Assembly (NCBI GenBank): GCA_037178675.1
Contig: JAYMGJ010000384.1
Location: 1-64,000 of the forward strand
DNA length: 64,000 nucleotides
Source: Scleroderma bovista
Lineage: Eukaryota; Basidiomycota; Agaricomycetes; Boletales; Sclerodermataceae
Direction: 5' to 3'
The notes beneath the pieces were generated by a model, which saw only the letters and a program-made list of their open reading frames with translations, did no database searches and was not told where the DNA came from. This document shows, piece after piece, positions 30,140 to 42,255 of the stretch; the stretch's first letter is position 1, and each line of letters begins with the position of its first letter. Both the position numbers and the translations under genes were made by a program.

Positions 30140-32200
30140 ATCCCTATGGTCAACCTGCTATCACTTGTATACTATTTTTCCATTTGTTCACACTTGTTTG
30201 CAACATCCTACCCAATTGATACAATAGTAGTACAAGTGCTTCTACAGGTGCTTACAAGCTGTAGAACATGCCCATCAAATTATTACATAGGCATGCCCCC
30301 ATATTCAACCCTCTAACAATTGTACACCAACTTCCCATTTGTTAGCACTTGTTTTTGACCTGCAAAACAACTTATCACAGAGATCTACCTTCATAGTTGA
30401 CCCTCTAACACTTGTACACAACATGTTACATAGTCACTGCAATAATAGTGGAGGTTACAGGTGTCCACAAGCTGCAGAATGTGCCCATCAAATTATTGTG
30501 GAGGTCTGCCCCTAGGATTCTTGTGCATGGTGATCATTAACCTTGAAAATCTGTGGCTGTTCAAAGAAGCCATAAATTGATGAGTTGTACTCCTTCCTTG
30601 CTGCAAAGATTTCTCATACTTGGTGAGCTGTGATAACCTCAGCATTTGCTCCTATGAACATACCCAATATGCCTTCCTTCATCCTATATTGGCCCAGGGA
30701 AAATGCATGGTATCTCTGATATCTGAAATATGTCTACCACACAAATATATCATCATAGAACAATATAAAAGACACTGTGGGTGTCTCTGTATTCTTTTCA
30801 GCAATATACATACCCTTCTCCTTATATCAGATAGTATGATATCAAGTAAATTCAGACAGTCTTTCCAGAATATTTACAGTGATATTATAGAGTTTATGAA
30901 TGATTAGGAAGATGATGGAGTTGATTCCCAGACCCCAGCATTTGTTCCTATGAATGTACCCAATGTACCTCTTCTGATCCTATATTGGTCTCAGGAAATT
31001 CAGGAGCATGTCTCTGATACCTGAAACATGTCTACCCCATATATATATCATCATAGAACTGGGGAAAAAACATTTGTGATGTACCTGTATTTTTTTGTGA
31101 CAACACACACCCTACTCCTCATCCCTTACATTACTGTATCTAATAAATTCAGGAAGCTATTCCAGGATGTTTAAAGGGTTGTTATTGTGGTTTTCAAGGT
31201 CTCTGAGGATGATGGGAATGGTCCTGAGCCTTGCAGAATATTTCCTAATAAGATGTGTTTCTGGTACCCAAGCATGCTTGCATCACCTGTAGAATATTAT
31301 TCCAACTGCTGTTTTGTCTGAAACTTGGACTGGGACCTCCCATCATTACCAGAAAATTGTTTACAGTTTGTAATTATAATTCCACCATGGGCTTTATAAT
31401 GATGGATTATGCTGGGTGCACATGTGACTTCAACAACAACACTAAATGACATGGTACATAGATCAGGATTAGTACACCTTGTAGTAGATGGATCATAATA
31501 TATTCATTTATCTACTACCTACATAGTATTTAGAAATGACTAGTCATGACCAGTCTTCAAGTTTACCTGGGAGCACCACAACCAATGTGCCACCTTTGCA
31601 ACCAGCAACCATGTTCCACATGCAACTGGACTTTAAAACACTTGCTCTGAATGCTCTGAATGTTCTGGCTGGTCTGGTGGTCCAGAATGGTCTGACTGAC
31701 TTTTTCTGACATATCCATCTTAACTGTCTGATTCCAGACAATCCAGATACTGTAAGAGAGTTAAGACCAATTTTTGCCTTGCTGATGTTGTCTAGTATTG
31801 TACAGCATCACCAAAAAATTGTACAGGGGGTCACTGAAAAGTTGTGCATGGTCACCAAAAAAAATTGTGCATCACCATATATTTGTGTTTGTTTTTGGTA
31901 CAAATGGAGCATCATATAGAACTGTCTAGTAACTAGACATCATGAACTACTGAGAATCACAGAGTTTATGTTTTTGTCAAAATCAAAAAGGGGTTTGAGA
32001 AGTCCATATTTTCCACTTTCATCACTCATGTAAACAATATCATTGTACTGGTACAAAAAAGAGGTCACAGTATGGTCATGTCATGTAAAAACATAGCAGA
32101 TACTTTACACAAAACACATTGATATGGAAAACATTTGGCTTTCAACTTGGAGTACATGTCAGACTCATTGTTCAAGGAATTTCTTTGCTGATTGGTAAAT
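30140..32200. other. Noncoding interval with a tandem duplication
   Basis: 30150-30520 repeats the ACTTGTACACCA themes of 9820-10080. 30637-30920 and 30935-31215 are diverged tandem copies of one roughly 290-bp sequence (CAGCATTTGCTCCTATGAA...). A 95-codon open frame at 30620-30907 spans the first copy but is not conserved in the second, so it is unlikely to be a gene. Confidence 0.5.
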
Positions 32201-32211
32201 CATTAAACACA

Positions 32212-35200
32212 TTATGTAGTCTGGAAGAAGATAAACTTACACATGCGGTGATTGAAAATGATTTTAGTGATGGCAGATGTCAAGGCATCATGGTCATTAC
32301 CATGCTGCTGAATGACATATTGAAGTGCATTGAGAACAGCAGCTTGGGTGCCAGATCTTTCATATTCCTTGACACCAAGGTTGAGGGCATTACCAGTATC
32401 CTCATTTGTCTGGAGGAGAAAATAGATGTATTCAAAAATGAGAATACATCCTTTCAAATATTTAGAGAGGATATAAAGGAAAAAGATCATACTCACCAGC
32501 TCCATGAATGATTGACTTATCCTTAGGGGAAACAATTGACAAAGGACACATTAATGGTATTGAAAGAGAATCAATATTAAAACAATGTGCATTCTGTTGA
32601 GATCACAATGCACATGGGTAAGGTTTCAATGGAATGAATTATGCCTCACAATCTAAGAAAGAATCAGTGCCACATGTTCTGCAATACATAGATTGGTGAC
32701 ATACCAATTTCTGAAAGGATATACTTGGAAATGCATCAGTGTAGGCAGATTGAACGACTTACTTGCTAAATATTCACAAATGGTGGAAGGTTAAAGTGAG
32801 TGAAAGTTTTTCTAAAGGAAATAATGCACCAACATCCTAAGGGCATAATTGTAAGTTTGGTTTCACTGCAATTGTGTTCAGAAAAAGGTAATGATGATAA
32901 ACTTACTTGCTAATAAAGAAAGATGGTAGAAAAATATAAAAATGTAAATGGTTTGACATCAGAATCTGGAAAGAAATTACATGCATTCTTTTAGGTAAAA
33001 AGAACAGGATGGGGAGTAAGACCAGTAAGAAACTCATTGGTAAACCTAAAATAAAATCACTCACTTGCTGTGAAGTAAACAGGACCAGAGTGGGAGTGAA
33101 GATGGTGAGAAGGGACCCAGCTGGACATGCCATGAAATCACTCACTTGCTGTCAAGCCAACAGGACCAGAGTGGGAGTGAGGACAGTGAGAAGGGACCCA
33201 GCTGGACCTGCCATGAAATCACTCACTTCCTGTCAAGCCAACAGGACCAGAGTGGGAGTGAGGACAGTGAGAAGGGACCCAGCTGGACCTGCCATGAAAT
33301 CACTCACTTCCTGTCAAGCCAACAAGACCAGAGTGGGAGTGAGGACAGTGAGAAGGGACCCAGCTGGACCTGCCATGAAATCACTCACTTCCTGTCAAGC
33401 CAACAGGACCAGAGTGGGAGTGAGGACAGTGAGAAGGGACCCAGCTGGACATGCCATGAAATCACTCACAAACTGTCAAGCCAACAAGACCAGAGTGGGA
33501 GTGAGGACAGTGAGAAGGGACCCAGCTGGACCTGCCATGAAATCACTCACTTCCTGTCAAGCCAACAGGACCAGAGTGGGAGTGAGGACAGTGAGAAGGG
33601 ACCCAGCTGGACCTGCCATGAAATCACTCACTTGCTGTCAAGCCAACAGGACCAGAGTGGGAGTGAGGACAGTGAGAAGGGACCCAGCTGGACCTGCCAT
33701 GAAATCACTCACTTCCTGTCAAGCCAACAGGACCAGAGTGGGAGTGAGGACAGTGAGAAGGGACCCAGCTGGACCTGCCATGAAATCACTCACTCGCTGT
33801 CAAGCCAACAGGACCAGAGTGGGAGTGAGGACAGTGAGAAGGGACCCAGCTGGACCTGCCATGAAATCACTCACATACTGTCAAGCCAACAGGACCAGAG
33901 TGGGAGTGAGGACAGTGAGAAGGGACCCAGCTGGACCTGCCATGAAATCACTCACTCGCTGTCAAGCCAACAGGACCAGAGTGGGAGTGAGGACAGTGAG
34001 AAGGGACCCAGCTGGACCTGCCATGAAATCACTCACTCCCTGTCAAGCCAACAGGACCAGAGTGGGAGTGAGGACAGTGAGAAGGGACCCAGCTGGACCT
34101 GCCATGAAATCACTCACATACTGTCAAGCCAACAGGACCAGAGTGGGAGTGAGGACAGTGAGAAGGGACCCAGCTGGACCTGCCATGAAATCACTCACTC
34201 GCTGTCAAGCCAACAGGACCAGAGTGGGAGTGAGGACAGTGAGAAGGGACCCAGCTGGACCTGCCATGAAATCACTCACTCCCTGTCAAGCCAACAGGAC
34301 CAGAGTGGGAGTGAGGACAGTGAGAAGGGACCCAGCTGGACCTGCCATGAAATCACTCACTCCCTGTCAAGCCAACAGGACCAGAGTGGGAGTGAGGACA
34401 GTGAGAAGGGACCCAGCTGGACCTGCCATGAAATCACTCACATACTGTCAAGCCAACAGGACCAGAGTGGGAGTGAGGACAGTGAGAAGGGACCCAGCTG
34501 GACCTGCCATGAAATCACTCACTCGCTGTCAAGCCAACAGGACCAGAGTGGGAGTGAGGACAGTGAGAAGGGACCCAGCTGGACCTGCCATGAAATCACT
34601 CACTCGCTGTCAAGCCAACAGGACCAGAGTGGGAGTGAGGACAGTGAGAAGGGACCCAGCTGGACCTGCCATGAAATCACTCACTCCCTGTCAAGCCAAC
34701 AGGACCAGAGTGGGAGTGAGGACAGTGAGAAGGGACCCAGCTGGACCTGCCATGAAATCACTCACTTGCTGTCAAGCCAACAGGACCAGAGTGGGAGTGA
34801 GGACAGTGAGAAGGGACCCAGCTGGACCTGCCATGAAATCACTCACTCCCTGTCAAGCCAACAGGACCAGAGTGGGAGTGAGGACAGTGAGAAGGGACCC
34901 AGCTGGACCTGCCATGAAATCACTCACATCGCTGTCAAGCCAACAGGACCAGAGTGGGAGTGAGGACAGTGAGAAGGGACCCAGCTGGACCTGCCATGAA
35001 ATCACTCACTCGCTGGCAAGCCAACAGGACCAGAGTGGGAGTGAGGACAGTGAGAAGGGACCCAGCTGGACCTGCCATGAAATCACTCACATACTGTCAA
35101 GCCAACAGGACCAGAGTGGGAGTGAGGACAGTGAGAAGGGACCCAGCTGGACCTGCCATGAAATCACTCACATACTGTCAAGCCAACAGGACCAGAGTGG

Positions 35201-37873
35201 GAGTGAGGACAGTGAGAAGGGACCCAGCTGGACCTGCCATGAAATCACTCACTCGCTGTCAAGCCAACAGGACCAGAGTGGGAGTGAGGACAGTGAGAAG
35301 GGACCCAGCTGGACCTGCCATGAAATCACTCAAACTGTCAAGCCAACAGGACCAGAGTGGGAGCGAGGACAGTGAGAAGGGACCCAGCTGGACCTGCCAT
35401 GAAATCACTCACATACTGTCAAGCCAACATGGGAGTGAGGACAGTGAGAAGGGACCCAGCTGGACATGCCATGAAATCACTCACAAACTGTCAAGCCAAC
35501 AGGACCAGAGTGGGAGCGAGGACAGTGAGAAGGGACCCAGCTGGACCTGCCATGAAATCACTCACATACTGTCAAGCCAACATGGGAGTGAGGACAGTGA
35601 GAAGGGACCCAGCTGGACATGCCATAAAATCACTCACTTGCTGTCAAGCCAACAGGACCAGAGTGGGAGTGAGGACAGTGAGAAGGGACCCAGCTGGACC
35701 TGCCATGAAATCACTCACTTCCTGTCAAGCCAACAGGACCAGAGTGGGAGTGAGGACAGTGAGAAGGGACCCAGCTGGACCTGCCATGAAATCACTCACA
35801 TACTGTCAAGCCAACAGGACCAGAGTGGGAGTGAGGACAGTGAGAAGGGACCCAGCTGGACCTGCCATGAAATCACTCACATACTGTCAAGCCAACAGGA
35901 CCAGAGTGGGAGTGAGGACAGTGAGAAGGGACCCAGCTGGACCTGCCATGAAATCACTCACTTCCTGTCAAGCCAACAGGACCAGAGTGGGAGTGAGGAC
36001 AGTGAGAAGGGACCCAGCTGGACCTGCCATGAAATCACTCACTTCCTGTCAAGCCAACAGGACCAGAGTGGGAGTGAGGACAGTGAGAAGGGACCCAGCT
36101 GGACCTGCCATGAAATCACTCACTCCCTGTCAAGCCAACAGGACCAGAGTGGGAGTGAGGACAGTGAGAAGGGACCCAGCTGGACCTGCCATGAAATCAC
36201 TCACTTCCTGTCAAGCCAACAGGACCAGAGTGGGAGTGAGGACAGTGAGAAGGGACCCAGCTGGACCTGCCATGAAATCACTCACTTCCTGTCAAGCCAA
36301 CAGGACCAGAGTGGGAGTGAGGACAGTGAGAAGGGACCCAGCTGGACCTGTCATGAAATCACTCACATACTGTCAAGCCAACAGGCCCAGAGTGGGAGTG
36401 AGGACAGTGAGAAGGGACCCAGCTGGACCTGACATGAAATCACTCACAAGCTTTCAGGCCAACAGCCCAGCAGTAATAATGATCAGAGAACATCATTTCA
36501 TTATGTTATTCTTGCAAGTTTAATCACCTGATGCAACTGATTTTATAATGCCAACACAAGGTCAATGCTTCCCTCACCTTATATGGCATCCAGCTCAATG
36601 TGCCCAGTTCCATGGGGAACTTTTCAAATTCATCCAGCAGCATGTATGATTTCAGTGTGCTGTCACATGGCAAAATGTCACCTAACAATAATATGCTAAG
36701 ATTACTGCCTCACCTCTTGACAGCATATTCAATGTTCAGATCAATGTTCACTTGCTGTGTTGATATTACAAGCTTCTGCAGTTCCACCTCATCAAGAGCA
36801 TCCACTGTGCATCTTAGCAGTGGACCACAATCTGCACCCTCTTGATTCATACCTGCATTGATGCATCCCAGTCAGAATGAATATGATTCAAGGTTAGTCC
36901 TAATGACCTACCAGCCAATTCCAAATAGGCCTTTGGAGGATGCTTGCAAACACTCAGCTGGCATTCAATTTTGCCCCTCAGCCTGCTTAACATCTGTGCT
37001 GCCACTTCTCCAATCCTTGGCTTTGCTTCTCTTATTGTCAAGCCCTCATCTATGAGTTGACCAAGAGCAGGCCCCTCTAAGGCATCAGCCTTTGTCAATA
37101 CAGCAATCACAGGCACTCCCCAACAACCATATCAGAATCATGATGATATCAATTGCAAGAAGGTACCAGCTTACCATTCCCAGTGTTGCATTCATTGAAG
37201 AACTTCTCTTCTGCAGCCAAAATTGGCCTCTCATAGTCAACCATTGAGAAGCAATACCTACATCCCAATAATATTTGAAATTTTAATTCCAATTACAGAC
37301 TTACCAGATGACATGAATGCGCTTTCCCAACTCCATTGTGGCTGCCCGATCAGCCACAAAGTCCTTCATCAAGTCCACCTCATTCACAGAGCCAGTTTCA
37401 AATCCTTGTGAATCATGAAAGATGAAGCCTCGGTTACTCTGAAAGATTAGTTCATCTTCAATGTTATGAGACCCTCTCTGAACATAGTTAGTGCCATTCA
37501 TATCACCAGCTGAGCTCCTAGATCACCTCCAGGGACCCCTGTACATTTGCAGGATCAATCTGGAAATTGCCATTTCACTGATCAGTAACCTGAAGGAATG
37601 TACGATATGGCAGGATGGGGTACTTGACCTTTTCACCGTTGGCATTGAAAATTTCCGGGAGCTCCGTAGTATTGCAAACACGCTGCAAGAGTGTCGTTTT
37701 ACCTGCATTTGATCTGCCGATGACGAGGATTCTGAAGTGACCTATGCGATCGAAGTGCTCTTTGACTTGCGCAGGATCCAAACGAAGCCTCTCTTCGGTC
37801 CTTGAGATTTCAGGATCCGGATGAATCGTCTCTTCGTCGGTGCTCGGAGAGATGTCTACCACAATGCCACCAT
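32212..37873 (-). CDS. P-loop GTPase, multi-exon, with a giant repeat-filled intron
   Basis: Exons read on the - strand: proposed ATG at 37873, then a first block to 37629, 37559-37527, 37477-37305, 37257-37175, 37115-36912, 36852-36714, 36659-36578, a gap, 32521-32497 and 32409-32212. Motifs: P-loop GRSNAGKTT, switch/G3 HDSQGFE, and G4 TKAD after VPVIAVL. The C-terminal helical segment is GNALNLGVKEYERSGTQAA. This is a G-domain family common in Agaricomycetes, of unknown function. The other introns I could delimit are about 45-87 nt, but the one after 36578 would be about 4.05 kb and contains the 81-bp array. The reading phase does not connect exon 36659-36578 to 32521-32497 simply, so an exon is missing from my model or the gene is broken. 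Confidence 0.7.
33065..36450 (-). repeat. 81-bp minisatellite of intron-like units inside the GTPase gene
   Basis: About 41 near-identical units. In gene sense each unit is GTGAGTGATTTCATGGCAG... through ...TGTTGGCTTGACAG (78 nt) plus a trinucleotide, so a splice-donor consensus and an acceptor-like TTGACAG flank only 3 nt. Two 72-bp units (9 bp shorter) lie near 35430 and 35580, and two small length errors near 34928 and 35330. On the + strand two frames are open over long stretches as 27-residue repeats (788 and 605 codons). In gene sense all three frames are closed in every unit, which fits an intronic location. Confidence 0.9.
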
Positions 37874-37879
37874 CGATAT

Positions 37880-38550
37880 CACCTTACGGTCGGTAAAGTT
37901 TAACGAATACTCACTCTTTTTCCTGAACGGCAAAGCTGACAAAAAGTTTCTGACCGAACGAGCCATTCCGCGATAATTGGCCTACTGAAGAACTGTACGA
38001 CGGAGGAGTTGTGGAACGAGTCGAGGCAGACAGTGACCGTGGTTAGAGCAGAAGGAGGAAATGCCGCACGGACGACATGAGGCGGCTTATCAGAGCGCTT
38101 ATCACTGGTAGGTGGCTGCAAGGTATGGTAATCGCCCAATCAATGCGCGTGGGCAGCGGCGTATAGAAATCGTTCCAACGTTTTTCAGAGATCTGTAAGT
38201 AATAATCCCCTACAGTGGGAAGATGCTTGGCCAAGAGCCCGACGCTGGGACCATTGAACGTCGTGCCCATCGCTAGTGCGACATCACCCAGTCACCCGAT
38301 CGGGTAACACCACAGGTCATAGTCCGTAACCTCTGCTGCAGTTGATAACTCATGGAGTAACATTGATACAACAGTAGATGCCACACAACTATCTAATAGA
38401 GTCAATACAGAGCTTAGGCAGTCGTCGAAATCGCGGATCAGTGGGGAAAAATCGCGCATTTTCCACCAACCTGAGTGACTATGTAAAAGCCGTGTTCTTT
38501 GACAGGCCGTACAGCGCCGCAATGTTCTTGTCGAACGCGTGTGGCCGATC
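37880..38550 (-). other. Unassigned coding-like sequence upstream of the GTPase gene
   Basis: Short open frames (38139-37900, 38270-38043) contain FNGPSVGLLAKHLP and SVVQFFSRPIIAEWLV, and could be exons or fragments of another gene. A GTGAGT donor follows SGKR near 37911. I do not recognise the family. Confidence 0.35.
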
Positions 38551-38559
38551 CAGGTAAGG

Positions 38560-40745
38560 AGCCCCACATTGGGCGGCCGTAGGCAGGTTGGACGGTCGGG
38601 ATGGAGGCGTTAGCGTCACCCATCTGAGACAGGAGGAAGTGAGCGATTAAATTCACATGGGAGTACATGTGAATGAAGGAAAAGGATATGGTCAGTGCAC
38701 GTCATGCCCTCCGTCGGATCCACATTCACACCTGCCCGTAATATATGACACCAGCGTGGTAAACGAGAAAAGGAAGGTCCCTCGAAAGGTGCATGCGGGT
38801 TCAAAGGAAATGACAAACGTACCTGTGCCCATACGATGACGCCAGATTTGAGGACCATCTCTGATTTCGCACGGAAGTTTTCAGGTTTCCACAGGACGAG
38901 GTCTGCGAGCTTGCCTACTTTGACTGAGCCGACGTACGTGCTGATGCCGTGCGTGATAGCGCTGAGGTGTAGATGTTAAGTCTAATGCATCCGGGCACCA
39001 AGAAACGAGTAAATGAACCACTCACGAATTAATCATATACTTGGCAATGTACCTCTTCACTCTCCTATTATCGCACTCTGCCGAGTCACAAAGATCCTCC
39101 AGCGCGCCACGTCCGCGCGACGACCTCCCCGACATGACCCATCGCCTGTGAGTGAGTCCGAGCTAATCATCGATATCGCGCCTGTATCGTGGAGCACGTC
39201 TTCTGCTGCAATTGTCTCGGCGCGAATGCGCGAATAGGCGAAGGCGAGGTCTTCTGGGATGTTCTTGTCGAGATGGTGGCAGCCCATGAGCATCTTTTGG
39301 ACGGGAATGAGGTTGAGGCTGGGTTGGTGCAGGGTACACAGCGCTTATATCGTGGTGCTCGTCAGGGGTGTTGGTAGCATAAGGGCAGGTGGGATTTGTA
39401 GAGGATGGGAGCACGCTCTCAAGGCCAGAGACGACGATGATATCAGGCGCATGACTACCATCTGATGTTTGCAGAAGTCAGAAATGACGACCATGCAACT
39501 GAGGTATGCACCCACCGGCACCCTCCGTGTGGTAAGTATGGATGGTACGTCCTGAGATCTTGAGACACGCACGACGACCCACTCTTTATGAACCCACTCT
39601 CGTTGAATGTATCCGTGTGGATATTGACCTGTTAGCATACTTAAAGTGCGTGATCGATCCGACAACAAAACGCACCCACCTGTACATCGTATATATCCAC
39701 TACATCCAAATATTTCGAGATCGCAGCAGGTGCACTCCCCGAATCTCAAGCCCGCCGCACCAGCTTCGATGACCTCTTTCATCGCAGCCATTTCCGAGTC
39801 ATTAACTTGCGTTTCCCGCAAACGCAAACTTCATCGGTAGACCATTTGTCGCAGTCAGCATATGCTGGATATAAGTGGACTCGACGTGCATGTCGTTGCA
39901 TTGGTTCCCGTGCTCGGGCCTGTCCCTCTTTTGATCATTGTCGTCATACCGACCATGAGGGCTTCGGGGACAAGCTGTGGACAAATGTAGTGGACATATG
40001 CGTCGATGGCACCTGCGATGATGATTAGCTTTTCGCGGCGAGAACTTTAGTGGAGGTGCCTATGACCAGGCAGGGATAGACGCGGTCCATATCATCCGGG
40101 TTACCAGCTCTTCCGATGCTGACGATGATACCGAACGCCAATGTCTGCCTGCGGTAGGCCGTCAAGTGTGCTGTGTGAAGAATGTCAGGAGTACACGCGC
40201 CTTATAAATTCCGGTCCAGTCCACGACGACAACATTGGTGATCGTGACGAGATCAAGGGCTGCTTTGCAGTCTTTCCAGTCCTGCGAGCCCCAACCAGTC
40301 GCCTGGCCCATCCCATCTCAGATGGTTTTACCTGGAGGGACCATGAACACCGTGACAGGGAAGGACACACCACTTCGAATTACCTCCACCAAACTTGACC
40401 TTGTCACTATAAACAGCCTGGAACGGTCACTTTCACGGAGAAACCATTACGGCCTCTGGGTAACATGTAAAGATGGCATCCGCCTAAATTCGCAACCAAC
40501 CTCGCGCACCTGGATGCATATCGTGAGCTACCATATAAGCACAATGTTCTCGTTGCCTGACGGCCTGAAACTGAATGTGATATGTATGCAACCTGGGGGA
40601 GGAAATTGTGTGGCTGAGCCATCACGCACACGGTCTACATACCTGGTAGTAACGTGGAAAAACGGCCCATCCCACATACCGCAACCAACCCTGCACGGCC
40701 GGTATCCATGGACCTCGTGGATTACCACATAGACACGCGAGGGTA
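38560..40745 (-). pseudogene. Urease, decayed
   Basis: Fragments in order on the - strand match fungal urease: [19 protein letters not shown] and [10 protein letters not shown] (near 39990-39870), MKEVIEAGAAGL (near 39770), [14 protein letters not shown] and [12 protein letters not shown] (near 39440-39380), [20 protein letters not shown] (near 39280), [27 protein letters not shown] (near 38910) and [13 protein letters not shown] (near 38620). Introns are retained. A 4-bp duplication (TCACTCAC) after SSDS shifts the frame, and the N-terminal region (40400-40700) is heavily mutated. Urease hydrolyses urea to ammonia with a nickel centre; this copy cannot make a full protein. Confidence 0.8.
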
Positions 40746-40999
40746 TAATGGCCGCGAATACCGACAAGCTCTTTTTTCTTTGTCTAAACGTTCTTTTGTT
40801 TGAAGTACAAGCAGCAAACGTGAGTTACCTCATAATCGACTGAACTTACAACCGAAATACTCTGCACGAGCAGAAACATCGTTGAGGATGAGCTAGAAAC
40901 CGACGGATGGGCCATGCATGCTGGGTTGTACGGAGAGATAAAGACATTTGTGGGATAAGCGTGGGAAACCACCTCGCATCTCTGATCAGCTCTGATCGT

Positions 41000-41715
41000 G
41001 TCCTCGACTCCCCCACACACAAACGATGACTCCGAGGCCTCGAGCCCTCAACCTCATAAATCTCAGATTCTCCGGCGAATCACACCAGCTCGTTTCACAG
41101 GTGAATTTTGCCTTACTAATATCACATTCTCCTACCCAACTCCTGACACGCCTGACGGTCCTAAGCGGTGTCTCCCCGCTCGCGAAACGACATACATCGT
41201 CGGTCCATCAGGATGTGGCAAATCCACCATAGGTGCCCTCCTTCTTGGGCAATACGCTCTACCCAGCGAAGGCAACGGAAATCTGCTCCTCAATGAACAG
41301 GACATATGATACCTCGACCCGACCTGGGTGCGCCGCCATGTCGCAGGTGTCGTACAGGGCTCTGCGGGCCAGGGTACACAAGTTTTTCGAGGAAGTGTAC
41401 ACTGACGTTGCGCTCGGCGTTGTCGGGAGCGGTCAACGTGTCGAAGATGTATCACGCGAGGAAGTACGCGAGGTTTGTCGGATTGCAATGCTCGATGGGT
41501 GGGTGAATGGCCTCGATGTGGGCTATGATACTGTTCTTTCTGGCAGCGGTGGGACCGAGGAACAGGATCGTGGTATTACACTGAGTGGGGGGATGCGCCA
41601 ACGACTCCCACTTGCCCGTGCCCGAATCCGTGATCCCGAAGTTCTCACTCTTGGTCAGTTCTCTTCCTTCTGTTTGTTTACACCGAAATCTGACACGGCT
41701 ACAGATGAATCAACG
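41000..41715 (+). pseudogene. ABC transporter nucleotide-binding domain fragment (STE6-like)
   Basis: FCLTNITFSYPTPDTP and the Walker A region TTYIVGPSGCGKSTIGALLL lead to a TGA at 41307. A downstream frame then carries LDGWVNGLDVGYDTVLSGSG, an ABC signature ITLSGGMRQRL and a Walker B-like RDPEVLTLDEST joined across an intron (41654-41704). This is the C-terminal half of a B-type ABC transporter resembling fungal a-factor exporters. There are no membrane segments, and the frame is broken at least twice. Confidence 0.75.
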
Positions 41716-41772
41716 ACACGCGCTCATCCCCGTCGTACGATGGGGGGACACTGCCAAGGCGCATGGATTAAT

Positions 41773-42255
41773 ACTCACCCGGTCGAAGCAGTTCTACAAT
41801 GGGGGCGTTCACCGCGTGAGTACATAGATGTGCAATCACCGGAATACAGACGAGTCCTTACTCAAAAGCCGCACAGACTTAAAATCATGCGTCAAGCCAT
41901 CTAAGAACATATTTCGGAGTCTGAGCGCACTCTTTATGATGGTTTCGCATTCCACGATATCGACATATTTTTCGAGCAGGCGACTTCCGGAATGGTCAAC
42001 AATAGTAGCAAGGAGGAGGTGTAAGAATAAGTCCAAGTGTTGGATCATTAGTAAGTCGGAAAAGCCTCGTCCAATCTTTCGTGTGCTAATGTATGCTATC
42101 CAGTTTGCACCACGCTTCCCCGTATTCCTGGATGGTAGAGAAGCCAAAACTTTGTTGACAGCTCTAGGAACCATGGTTGTCACAAAAAGTTGTGCGTCGA
42201 GCGGAGGTGGGTGTGTGGTGATTGGATTGAAAGCGTCGCAAGACAAGGATATCAA
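41773..42255 (-). pseudogene. Fragment of the P-loop NTPase family (N-terminal exon)
   Basis: The - strand gives ECETIIKSALRLRNMFLDG and KSVRLLSKDSSVF, matching the N-terminal exon at 53478-53915 (ECTTIIKSEPRLRNMLLDG). It is truncated on both sides and fused to unrelated sequence, directly after the ABC fragment. Confidence 0.75.

Noticed and set aside
30620..30907. A 95-codon gene
   Set aside because: The adjacent diverged duplicate does not preserve the frame, so there is no sign of coding constraint.
33009..36432. A large repetitive secreted or surface protein on the + strand
   Set aside because: Two different frames are equally open because the unit is 81 bp. The array lies antisense within a conserved gene and there is no signal peptide, so intronic repeat DNA is the better reading.
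33065..36450. A CRISPR array
   Set aside because: Units are contiguous with only 3 nt of variation and no spacers, and the genome is fungal.
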